64,000 nt of DNA, taken from assembly GCA_021781415.1 (NCBI GenBank), contig JAJXWW010000144.1, forward strand, positions 1 through 64,000. The letters run 5' to 3'. Numbering within the stretch: position 1 is the stretch's first letter; each line of letters begins with the position of its first letter. Positions 56,390 to 64,000 of the stretch are shown piece after piece. Both the position numbers and the translations under genes were made by a program. Below the pieces are notes generated by a model. That model did not search any database, was not told where the DNA came from, and was given only the letters and a program-made list of their open reading frames with translations. The DNA comes from Planctomycetota bacterium (GTDB taxonomy: Bacteria > Planctomycetota > Planctomycetia > Gemmatales > Gemmataceae).

Positions 56390-59300
56390 TCACTTCCGCG
56401 GGCGGAATAGCTTCCTCAATCCGCTCTCGGCCTCCTTTTTCAAATTGCCGTCGGTCTCTTGGCGCAGGGTGTTCTCGGCTGCGTCGCGGACGAAGCGGGA
56501 CATGGCGTTGCGGAGGGCTTGCTCGTCGATCTTCGGCTTGTCGAGCGTGCCGCCGATGGGGAGGCGGACGGTCTGATTGCCGAAGGCGGACTTGGCGACC
56601 TTGCTGTTGCCCAGCCACTTGGGTGGCACCGGCATCTCCGCCGTCAGCGCGAGGCTGCCATCCAGGCCGACCGAGCCGGAGGTCCGGATCGTCAGTTCGG
56701 GAAAACGCAGCTCCAGTCCATTGTGATAGACGCGCCCCTCGACCAATCGAAACGGCACGACGTTGTCCTTGGCTAACGTCAAGGTGGCCGGTCCCTTGAG
56801 CAAGACGCTGAGTTCTCGCACCAACGGACTACCGCCGACTCGGGCCGAATGCAGGGTGAGCCAACCGGCCAGGTCGGTCTTGGCGGGATCGAGCAACGGC
56901 GTCCGTCCGTTTTGGAGATCGACCGAGATCTCGCCATCGGCCTCGGCCACACCCGCCAACACCGGCGCGGCATAGCCGAGCGCGCTGGCGCAGGCCATCG
57001 GCGACAGGCGTGCATGGTCCAGCACGCGGCCCTTGGCCAAGGTCACTTCCACCGGCAGCGGATCGAGACGCAGGGTCGGTTGCACTTGCAGCCGTCCGCG
57101 ATTCAATGTCGCCTCAATCGGAGCGGCGCGGAAGGAGCCGCCGGTCAACGTGCCACGCATCTCAGCGGGACCGATTTGGCAACCCATCGCTTGCAGCGAT
57201 TGCCATCCCAAAGCCGCATCGCCATGCAATCGCGTGAGCAAACTACCTTGCGGCCCGGCCAACGGTCCCGCCAGGTGGAACGGTCGCGCTTCGCGCCCGT
57301 TCAGCTTCACGCCCGGCCCCAAATAGGGTCGCAGTTGCGAGTCCAGTTTCTCCAAGTCCAGGTCGAGTTTGCCTTCGAGAGACAGTTCCATGTCGGTACT
57401 CAAGGCGACGATCTCGCCGTTGGCGTCGCAACCGAAGCAAGGTGTGTCCAGGTGCAGCTGGGGAATGCGCAGGGAATCCTTGACGACATCGTAAACGATG
57501 TGGCCGACGAGATTGACGCGCGACTCGCGCCACAAAGGACTGTTGGACGATCCGAAAAAGAGATTTTGCAGGTGGAGGTCCAACTGAGCGATCTGCCGGC
57601 CGTCGTCGGGGCGAAGGTCGATGCGTCCGGCGAGCGCACCGCCGAACGGCTCGGCGGAGCCGAACAAGCGGCACAGGCGCGCGGCGTCGCCCTGCACGCT
57701 GGCGGCGGCGGTAATCTGCCAGGCACCGACGCTATCGACGCTCAGCGTCGCCGCCGGCGTTTGCAGGGTCACGGTGGGGCAACCGAGGCGCGTGTGCTGC
57801 AACTCCAGAGTGTCGCGCTGGGGCAGCCAGCGACCGCTGGTCGTGAAGTCCAGCGACGCTTCGTCCACATTCAACCCCGCGCCGCGCAGCTTCACGTCGC
57901 GGCCCGTCGCCCGGAAGTCTTCGACCTGAATCGCCTCCGGTTCGTAGCGCAGCCGCGCGTCCATCTCGAGTTGTCCGGAGGCGCTGACTCCTTCGAGCAA
58001 GCCGGTCAGACTGGACACGCGGCCGCGCCAGCGCGCCAGATCGCCGGACACGCGCAGCCGCGTTCGCGCGGAGTGGATCGATTGCAAACTGGCGATCGGC
58101 TCCATGAGATCGAGGTCGATGCCGTCGGTTCCGGCCTGAACGTGGAGTGCCCCGGCCTGAATGCGGTTGTCGCCACCCAGCGCTCCAATCAGATCGAGGT
58201 GAACGGTGATGCGGTCCTCGCGCCAGACGCGCGATCCGTCGCTCAGGTTGAACTGTCCGAAGCGAAGGTCCGTCTCCAGGCGCGAACCGTCGCGCGAGTT
58301 GCGCCGCATCGACGCTCGCACCGTGCCCTCGCTCTGCACGCGCAGCGAACCGAGTTCGACGAAGCCGGCCAGATGTTCGCTCAACCGGCCGAGATTGAAA
58401 GTGCCTCGCGCCGTCCATTCTTCCAACGAACCGGACATCTCCAAACGCAGAAAGTCCGAATCGCAGCGGAAGCGCTCCAAAATCGGCAGCGAATCGTTCG
58501 TCTCCTGATGGGCGGCCAGAACGAGCGCGAACGGCTCCTTCCACACGATGCGCTGCCCCTGATACAGACCTTCCAGATCGGAAGTGTGGACATTGCCTTC
58601 CCACAACAGGCTTTCGCCGCGCTGCGAACTGTGAAGATGTAGCGACAGCACTCCCGATTGAACGCGCGTGTCCTTGGTCAGATGCAAGGCGTCGGGCAGC
58701 AACTCGGCGAGGCGGACGAGATTCAATTCGGCGTCGAGCCGTTGGCCGGGCTGAAGCACGGCCGCGCGCGAGTCCTTGGCCAGATCGATCGTGCCGCCGA
58801 GATTGATCTTGCCGACTTCGGATTGCACTTCCAACTGTTCGACGGTCAGTCGGCTGCCCTCCAAGGCGAAACGGCACGGCGCATCGACGCGCGCCAAGCG
58901 CAGCACGTCTCCTCCCAAGAGGGAATCGCTCGCGGCGAGTGCCTGGATGGCGACATTGCCCGCCACGCGCAGGTCCGGCCCGCCGTTGGACTCGCTGCCG
59001 GGTTGCAACTGCAAATCGGCGTTGAGCCAACCGCCGAGGCGGAGGCGCGGCTCGATGCGGCGAAGGATCGGCTCCAAGGCGTCGAGCGGCAAATCTTCGG
59101 CGTGCAATTCGCCCTCGGCTCGAAGGCGCGGCGGCCCGTTGGTTCCCTCGATCCCATGCGCCGATGCACCGAAGTGCAGTCGGCCCTCGCGACGCGACTC
59201 CGTCACCGTCGCGTCCAGTTCGATCCGCGACGGAGTGCGTCGATCGCGGGCCACTTCGACGGTCAAGTCCAGGGGATCGAGCGACCAGGCGTTCCCGCCT

Positions 59301-59824
59301 TCTTCGTCTTCCATCACCGCGCTGGCCCCTTCGACAACGGCGCGGAAGCCGATCCCATCGAGGGCCAACGGAGAGTCGGACGGTACGTCCTTCAGCCGCA
59401 GCCAATACGCCAATGTCGCTTCCAAGTTACTGCTCTGGCGCGAGCAGACGATGTGGACGGCGGGGCGCGTCAAGCGAATCTCGCCGAGGTCGAGAGGGTG
59501 GCAGAGGAGTCGGAGCAACGATTTATCGGTCTCGATGCGCGGAACATGCAACAGGGTTCGCCCATCGAGATCGCGGATCTCGAGATCGGTGACGACCGGG
59601 GCGCTGAACCACCACAGCGACGCGCCGCCGATGCGAATGTCCCCCTGAAGCCGCGACACGGCCCGCGCGATCAGCCAGTTGCGCAGCGGCGTGCGCGCGA
59701 TGAGAATCGGCGACAGGATGAAGATTATCGCCAACGAGAGGAACGCCGTCCAGAATCGGCGCTTCCATTTGCCGCGCGAAGGGGTAAGGGTTCGATCCGC
59801 GGCGCTTCGTTTGAATAGGCCCAT
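56390..59824 (-). CDS. large AsmA-like membrane-anchored protein
   Basis: A 1144-residue protein starting at ATG 59824 (MGLFKRSAADRT); the upstream part of the frame is arginine-rich and non-conserved. One membrane helix (FWTAFLSLAIIFILSPILIA) lies near 24-44, followed by about 1100 residues of periplasmic beta-rich sequence. TPLRNWLIARAVSRLQGDIRIGGASL after the helix is the start pattern of AsmA/TamB/YhdP-type proteins, which form long lipid-transport grooves between membranes. The C-terminal part includes an AsmA-like GKPKIDEQALRNAM segment. Its role in envelope lipid transport is inferred from the family. Confidence 0.8.
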   Translation of the reverse strand: MGLFKRSAADRTLTPSRGKWKRRFWTAFLSLAIIFILSPILIARTPLRNWLIARAVSRLQGDIRIGGASLWWFSAPVVTDLEIRDLDGRTLLHVPRIETDKSLLRLLCHPLDLGEIRLTRPAVHIVCSRQSSNLEATLAYWLRLKDVPSDSPLALDGIGFRAVVEGASAVMEDEEGGNAWSLDPLDLTVEVARDRRTPSRIELDATVTESRREGRLHFGASAHGIEGTNGPPRLRAEGELHAEDLPLDALEPILRRIEPRLRLGGWLNADLQLQPGSESNGGPDLRVAGNVAIQALAASDSLLGGDVLRLARVDAPCRFALEGSRLTVEQLEVQSEVGKINLGGTIDLAKDSRAAVLQPGQRLDAELNLVRLAELLPDALHLTKDTRVQSGVLSLHLHSSQRGESLLWEGNVHTSDLEGLYQGQRIVWKEPFALVLAAHQETNDSLPILERFRCDSDFLRLEMSGSLEEWTARGTFNLGRLSEHLAGFVELGSLRVQSEGTVRASMRRNSRDGSRLETDLRFGQFNLSDGSRVWREDRITVHLDLIGALGGDNRIQAGALHVQAGTDGIDLDLMEPIASLQSIHSARTRLRVSGDLARWRGRVSSLTGLLEGVSASGQLEMDARLRYEPEAIQVEDFRATGRDVKLRGAGLNVDEASLDFTTSGRWLPQRDTLELQHTRLGCPTVTLQTPAATLSVDSVGAWQITAAASVQGDAARLCRLFGSAEPFGGALAGRIDLRPDDGRQIAQLDLHLQNLFFGSSNSPLWRESRVNLVGHIVYDVVKDSLRIPQLHLDTPCFGCDANGEIVALSTDMELSLEGKLDLDLEKLDSQLRPYLGPGVKLNGREARPFHLAGPLAGPQGSLLTRLHGDAALGWQSLQAMGCQIGPAEMRGTLTGGSFRAAPIEATLNRGRLQVQPTLRLDPLPVEVTLAKGRVLDHARLSPMACASALGYAAPVLAGVAEADGEISVDLQNGRTPLLDPAKTDLAGWLTLHSARVGGSPLVRELSVLLKGPATLTLAKDNVVPFRLVEGRVYHNGLELRFPELTIRTSGSVGLDGSLALTAEMPVPPKWLGNSKVAKSAFGNQTVRLPIGGTLDKPKIDEQALRNAMSRFVRDAAENTLRQETDGNLKKEAESGLRKLFRPRK

Positions 59825-60002
59825 CGTTTGCATCCTGCACGGGACCGAGAGTCGTTCGGACAAGCGCGGCCTTCGACGGAAGGAACCGCGCATCATACCC
59901 ATTCGACCGGAACCGAGAGGCGTCCGAGGGAGAATTCGCCGATAGACGCGGAGGCGAGATCCATCCGCCCGCGCCATCGTTGGGGCTTACCCAACTTGCC
60001 AC

Positions 60003-60170
60003 TCATCACCCGGCAGCTTACGCTGCCGGTTCGCCGGGACTCGGCAGATTACAATGCCGGGGCTGGCGAACCGGCGGCGTGAGCCGCCGGGTGGGCGTAT
60101 TCATCACCCGGCAGCTTACGCTGCCGGTTCGCCGGGACTCGGCAGATTACAATGCCGAGTCGCCGGTTAC
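60003..60170. repeat. tandem copies of REP family 1 next to aspS
   Basis: A 57-bp sequence (60003-60059) recurs exactly at 60101-60157. It carries the palindrome ACCCGGCAGCTTACGCTGCC plus CGGCAGATTACAATGCCG; between copies lies a related GGCGGCGTGAGCCGCC palindrome. The aspS stop (60167) lies at the end. Confidence 0.9.
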
Positions 60171-61975
60171 AGGCCCAGTTCGCGGAGTTGTTTGGCGTCG
60201 ACTGGGGCCGGCGCTCCGGTCATCAGATCGCGCGCCTTCTGGTTCTTCGGAAACGCCAAGACATCGCGGATATTCGTGGTGCCGGAGAGGATCATCGCCA
60301 GGCGATCGAGGCCCAAGGCGATACCGCCGTGCGGCGGCGCGCCGAACTTCAGGGCGTCGAGCAAGAAGCCGAAGCGCTGCCGAGCTTGCTCCGGCGACAT
60401 GCCCAGCATGGCGAACATTCGCCCTTGCACTTCCGGGCTATGGATGCGGATACTGCCGCCTCCGGCCTCGTAGCCGTTGATGACCAGATCGTATGCCTTG
60501 GCCTTCACCTGGGCCGGATCGCTCTCCAGGACGGCCAAATCCTCGTCGCGCGGCGCGGTAAACGGATGGTGGTTGGCCGCCCAGCGCTTTTCCTCGTCGT
60601 CCCAGATAAACGAAGGGAAATCGACGACCCAAGCGAGTTTGAACTTACCCGGTGTATTGTCACATGCACCCACATGCCCAGCGTAATGCGCGCGGAGATG
60701 ACCGAGGGCTTGGCAAACCACCGCTTCCTTGTCGGCCACGAAGACAATCACATCGCCTTCAGCGGCCGCTACCCGCCGACGCAATTCCATCTGAGCGGGA
60801 GCGGGTAGAAACTTCTCGATGGGCGAAGTAAACTTGTCTGCCTCAACCTTGATCCAAGCCGCCCCCTTGGCACCGTATTGTTGCACGAAAGGAGTCAGAT
60901 CGTCGAGTTGCTTGCGCGTGAACTTCGGCACCGCTCCTTTCATGTTGATCGCGCGCACTCTCCCGCCCGCGGCCACAACGTCTTTGAAAACGCGGAACTC
61001 CGTCGATCCTGCCCAATCGCTCAGTTCGAGAATCTCCATCCCGTCGATGCGCAGGTCCGGTTTGTCGCTGCCGTACTTGAGCATCGCTTCGTCGTAGGGC
61101 AAGCGGGGCAGGGGCAGGGGAACGGTCGCGCCCGCGCACTTTTGGAAGATCTCGGCGATCAACCCCTCGACCAGCGTTAGCACATCGTCTTGTTCGACGA
61201 ACGACATTTCGAGATCGAGCTGCGTGAATTCCGGCTGCCGGTCGGCGCGAAGATCTTCATCGCGCAGACAGCGGGCGATCTGAAAGTAGCGATCGTAGCC
61301 GGCGACCATGAGCAACTGTTTGTACAGCTGCGGCGATTGCGGTAGGGCGTACCAAAAGGGTTTGCCCGTCTTCTCGTCCTGCCACACGCGGCTGGGGACG
61401 AGATAATCGCGCGCTCCCTCCGGCGTGCTGCGGCCCAAAAGAGGCGTTTCAACCTCTAAAAATCGCTCTTTGTCGAGATAGTCGCGGATGACCTTGTTGA
61501 GTCGATGGCGCAGCGCCAGCGTGCGTTGCAGCGAGGGCCGGCGCAGATCGAGATAGCGATATTGCAAACGCAGATCCTCGCCGGCCAACTCCGGATCGCC
61601 GAAGCCGGTCTCCAACGGGATCGACATGACCTCGAACGGCGGCGTCGGACAGCGATTGAGGACGATCAATTCCTCGGCCAATACCTCAATGTCGCCGGTC
61701 GCCAGCTTGGGATTGTGCTTGTTCGGCAGCCGCTCCCGCACCTTGCCGCGCACCGACACCACCCATTCGTCGCGGATCTCCTGGGCGACGGCGAACATCT
61801 CGGCGCAGTCGGATTCGAGAACGATCTGCGTCAATCCGTAGCGATCTCGCAGATCGACGAAGACCTGATCGGGATACGCGCGGTAGCTGTTGGCCCATCC
61901 GTTTAACACCACGGTCTGTCCGGCGTGTTCTTGTCGTAATTCGCCGCAGGTATGCGTTCGCCGCCACTCCGCCAT
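60167..61975 (-). CDS. aspS: aspartyl-tRNA synthetase
   Basis: A 602-residue bacterial-type class IIb synthetase. [14 protein letters not shown] opens the OB-fold anticodon domain (about 1-110); [14 protein letters not shown] is typical. Class II motif 2 [18 protein letters not shown] is near 215, the bacterial GAD insertion covers about 290-420, and motif 3 GLDRLAMIL lies near 565. It attaches aspartate to tRNA-Asp, and possibly to tRNA-Asn if the organism uses the amidotransferase route. ATG 61975 is chosen for family alignment. Confidence 0.97.
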   Translation of the reverse strand: MAEWRRTHTCGELRQEHAGQTVVLNGWANSYRAYPDQVFVDLRDRYGLTQIVLESDCAEMFAVAQEIRDEWVVSVRGKVRERLPNKHNPKLATGDIEVLAEELIVLNRCPTPPFEVMSIPLETGFGDPELAGEDLRLQYRYLDLRRPSLQRTLALRHRLNKVIRDYLDKERFLEVETPLLGRSTPEGARDYLVPSRVWQDEKTGKPFWYALPQSPQLYKQLLMVAGYDRYFQIARCLRDEDLRADRQPEFTQLDLEMSFVEQDDVLTLVEGLIAEIFQKCAGATVPLPLPRLPYDEAMLKYGSDKPDLRIDGMEILELSDWAGSTEFRVFKDVVAAGGRVRAINMKGAVPKFTRKQLDDLTPFVQQYGAKGAAWIKVEADKFTSPIEKFLPAPAQMELRRRVAAAEGDVIVFVADKEAVVCQALGHLRAHYAGHVGACDNTPGKFKLAWVVDFPSFIWDDEEKRWAANHHPFTAPRDEDLAVLESDPAQVKAKAYDLVINGYEAGGGSIRIHSPEVQGRMFAMLGMSPEQARQRFGFLLDALKFGAPPHGGIALGLDRLAMILSGTTNIRDVLAFPKNQKARDLMTGAPAPVDAKQLRELGL

Positions 61976-62055
61976 TTGCATCGCCCTTTGTAACGTCGTC
62001 GTTCGGTTCTTCTTCCGCTCGCGCGGAGACAACGGGATTATAGAGGAATTGATGC

Positions 62056-62084
62056 TTGACAGAAGATAGGCGATCGCCTTAGAT
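62056..62084 (+). promoter_or_regulatory. possible promoter of FHA gene
   Basis: TTGACA (62056-62061), 17-bp spacer and TTAGAT (62079-62084), a perfect -35 with a weak -10, 26 bp before the ATG at 62110. Confidence 0.45.
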
Positions 62085-62109
62085 AGAATCGCCCCGATTC
62101 CCTTGCGAG

Positions 62110-63045
62110 ATGCTTCACGCCATGTCGTTCCGATTGTTCATCTACTATTGTGCCCTCTGCGGCGGCGGCGGAGCATTTCTGGGCTGGATACTCGGTCGTC
62201 CCCTGGCGCTAAACGACGTGGTCTTGACGCAAGGCTTCAAAGGGATGTTCCTCGGCTTCGGGATCTCGCTGGCGTTGGCGCTGGTGGACTCGCTGTGGGT
62301 CTTTTCGTTGCGGAATGTGGTGGCGATTTTCGCGCGCGTGGCGACGGCCGTGGTGGTCGGAGCGATGGGCGGACTGCTCGGCGGACTCATCGGGCAGGTA
62401 CTCTACGGTCTCAAGGACTGGGGCATCTTTCTGGTATTCGGCTGGGCGATTACCGGCTTTCTCATCGGCGTGTCGCTGGGCGTTTACGATCTGCTGTCGA
62501 GTCTGCTCTTCGCTCGCAACGCTTCCATGGCGCTGCGCAAGGTTCTCAAAGGGGTACTCGGCGGCACGTTGGGCGGCATTCTGGGCGGCATCCTGTCGCT
62601 GATGCTGTTGGCCGGCTGGACGCATCTGCTCGGCGGCGATCCCGAAGTGGAGAGGCGTTTGTGGAGTCCCAGTTCGTGGGGGTTCGTATCGTTGGGCGCG
62701 TGCATCGGCTTGCTGATTTCGGTGGCACAGGTGGTTCTCAAGGAGGCTTGGTTGAAGGTCGAAGCGGGATTTCGCAAGGGGCGCGAGGTGATTCTAACCA
62801 AGCCGGAGATCACCATCGGTCGAGCCGAGAGTTGCGACATCGGCCTCTTCGGCGATCCCCAAATCGAGAAGCTCCACGCGCGCATCCGCCGCGAGGGCAA
62901 TCGCTACGTCCTCATCGACGAAGGCGCGGGAACCTACCTCAACGACGACCTCGTCCGCGGCTCGGCAACCCTCCAAGCCGGCGACGCCATCCGCCTGGGC
63001 AAGTGCGTCTTGCGTTTCGGCGAACGGCAGAAGCAAGAACAATGA
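62110..63045 (+). CDS. membrane protein with C-terminal FHA domain
   Basis: A 311-residue protein. About six hydrophobic helices, rich in GG motifs (GGLLGGLIGQ, GGTLGGILGGIL), cover residues 8-210. The C-terminal FHA domain (about 225-305) has the pattern ITIGRAESCDIGLFGD, then H-A-R-I and GTYLNDD, which binds phosphothreonine peptides. FHA proteins read Ser/Thr kinase signalling, which is expanded in planctomycetes; the membrane part may tether a signalling complex. It is divergent from aspS. ATG 62122 is an alternative start. Confidence 0.88.
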   Translation: MLHAMSFRLFIYYCALCGGGGAFLGWILGRPLALNDVVLTQGFKGMFLGFGISLALALVDSLWVFSLRNVVAIFARVATAVVVGAMGGLLGGLIGQVLYGLKDWGIFLVFGWAITGFLIGVSLGVYDLLSSLLFARNASMALRKVLKGVLGGTLGGILGGILSLMLLAGWTHLLGGDPEVERRLWSPSSWGFVSLGACIGLLISVAQVVLKEAWLKVEAGFRKGREVILTKPEITIGRAESCDIGLFGDPQIEKLHARIRREGNRYVLIDEGAGTYLNDDLVRGSATLQAGDAIRLGKCVLRFGERQKQEQ

Positions 63046-63379
63046 GTTCGAGGACGAGAAATGCTCCTCGTCGCCGTCGCGCATGGGCACCTCGGTGAGC
63101 CGCGACGCGCAGCGGAGCGTGGGGTTCGCGCTCCGCTGCGCGTCGCGGCTAACCGAGATGTGTACAAGTTGTATTTTCTCTGCGATCTCTGTGATCTCCG
63201 CGGTGAGATATTTGGACTAAAGAGCCTGCCGTTGCGTTTCTCACCTCTCGCTCTCGGACGGAGCCTGGATACGAGAAAGTTTCCCTTTCGCTTTCGCTTC
63301 TTTCTCCCTTTCCGCGCGCCGCTTGGTATAATCTGTCTCTGTTCTCCTTCTCGATTGAGGCCGCGTGGACGGGGCGATT
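63046..63379. other. intergenic region with REP palindrome, repeat tail and promoter
   Basis: No gene. REP family 2 palindrome at 63091-63156, the tail of the interspersed repeat at 63165-63221, and a TATAAT box at 63327-63332 about 48 bp before the next ATG, without a clear -35 box. Confidence 0.65.
63091..63156. repeat. REP-like palindrome, family 2
   Basis: GCCGCGACGCGCAGCGGAGC and CGCTCCGCTGCGCGTCGCGG form a long stem, with CTCGGT / ACCGAG at the outer ends. Confidence 0.85.
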
Positions 63380-64000
63380 ATGACGCTCGTTTGTCGCAAT
63401 TGTTCGCGGGTGAATCCGCTCGAAGCGCAATACTGCTATTGGGACGGCGCGGTATTGGACGGGCGCGGGCGCGCCAGCGGCCCTATCGCCGTGGGCGCTC
63501 AACCGTTTCTCAGCCCGTTCGTCTTTCCGTCCGGCCGGCAGTGTCGCAATTTCGACGAATTGGTGTCGGCCTGCTACGGCGAATGGAAAGAAGCACTCGA
63601 TTTGTTGCGCCAGGGCTATTTGGAGAGCTTCTTCGGCGCTCTGGGACGGGCCGATCTGGCGCTGGCGGCAAAGCAAGCGGTCCATTCCGCCGACGCCGAC
63701 CGAGGTCTCGATCATCTGTTGAGCAAACTGCCGTGCAGCAACCGCGAGCCGCCGAAGTTGTTCGCTCAGCCGTTGGAGATCAACCTCGGCCAGATCGCGC
63801 GTTCGGGCGGACGGCGCTTCGAGTTGCACCTCGAAAATCAGGGCATGGGGTTGTTGCAAGGCACGGTCTCTTGCGACGACACGGCCTGGTTGATGCTCGG
63901 CGAAGGGACCGGCTCGCCGCGTAAGGTTTTCCAGACGCTCAACGAGTTCACGCTGCCGGTGCAGGTTCACGGCAAGGCGCTGCGTGCCGGTAATAAGACG
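63380..64000 (+). CDS. zinc-ribbon protein, 3' end outside window
   Basis: The frame opens with ATG 63380 and runs 207 codons to the window edge. The N-terminus is a zinc ribbon (CRNCSRVNPLEAQYC), then a helical segment with FDELVSACYGEWKEALDLL, a run of leucine-rich helix, and a beta part beginning LEINLGQIARSGGRRFEL and GTVSCDDTAWLML. Planctomycetes have proteins with this layout, annotated as zinc-ribbon or Hsp70-associated proteins. A cytoplasmic role is likely; more cannot be said from the fragment. Confidence 0.8.
   Translation, partial: MTLVCRNCSRVNPLEAQYCYWDGAVLDGRGRASGPIAVGAQPFLSPFVFPSGRQCRNFDELVSACYGEWKEALDLLRQGYLESFFGALGRADLALAAKQAVHSADADRGLDHLLSKLPCSNREPPKLFAQPLEINLGQIARSGGRRFELHLENQGMGLLQGTVSCDDTAWLMLGEGTGSPRKVFQTLNEFTLPVQVHGKALRAGNKT

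Noticed and set aside
56849-58642. Long plus-strand frames opposite the AsmA-like gene
   Set aside because: They show the Arg/Gln-rich composition of an antisense shadow and lack ribosome binding sites; the minus frame has a membrane anchor and AsmA pattern.

Overview
The window looks like chromosome of a planctomycete, most likely a Gemmataceae-type organism; this is inferred from gene content. It carries three DUF1501 proteins, a DUF1549/DUF1553 cytochrome-like protein, a TIGR03067 protein, an OmpL-like porin, a giant TPR protein, a CsrA with a C-terminal extension, a MoxR/DUF58/BatA cluster, GC-rich coding DNA and several families of palindromic intergenic repeats. I saw no rRNA, tRNA, CRISPR array, transposase or prophage.

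Left end (1-6.2 kb) is an accessory region. Small minus-strand genes (hypotheticals, a HEAT protein, a RelE-like toxin/antitoxin pair, an orphan addiction-module antitoxin) are separated by about 90-bp imperfect inverted repeats with common ends, like gene cassettes of an integron. A compact type II restriction-modification locus follows: ribbon-helix-helix regulator, beta-class DNA methyltransferase and a convergent PD-(D/E)XK-type endonuclease.

6.3-22.3 kb is housekeeping and planctomycete-typical: a Bax inhibitor-1 membrane protein with a clear promoter and terminator, a DUF1501 protein, an aminoglycoside-phosphotransferase-like kinase, a 1097-residue TPR protein, a MeaB GTPase with a stand-alone B12-binding subunit, a Uma2 nuclease, extended CsrA, a metal ABC permease, a CxxCH-containing secreted protein, a three-gene AAA/VWA operon and a TIGR03067 protein.

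22.4-39.7 kb, all on the minus strand, is a MoxR - DUF58 - BatA - VWA - DUF4175 - coiled-coil cluster. It is interrupted between BatA and the second VWA gene by a MrfA-like DEAD/H helicase (DUF1998 type) fused to a zinc ribbon and an unrecognised C-terminal domain. The 3' part of that helicase, together with the first codons of the downstream VWA gene, was tandemly duplicated, and the copy is split by a frameshift.

40.3-64 kb carries an M1-peptidase-like protein with a destroyed zinc motif fused to an Omp85-type barrel, a porin, a PSCyt2/PSD1 + DUF1501 pair, an M48 protease, another DUF1501 gene, a pRiA4b ORF-3 chimera coupled to a DUF1653-cupin fusion, a large AsmA-like protein, aspS, an FHA membrane protein and the start of a zinc-ribbon protein. 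Convergent gene ends here are filled with large palindromic or MITE-like repeats. Gene starts were chosen from ribosome binding sites, signal peptides and family alignment by eye, so several differ from the longest open frame.
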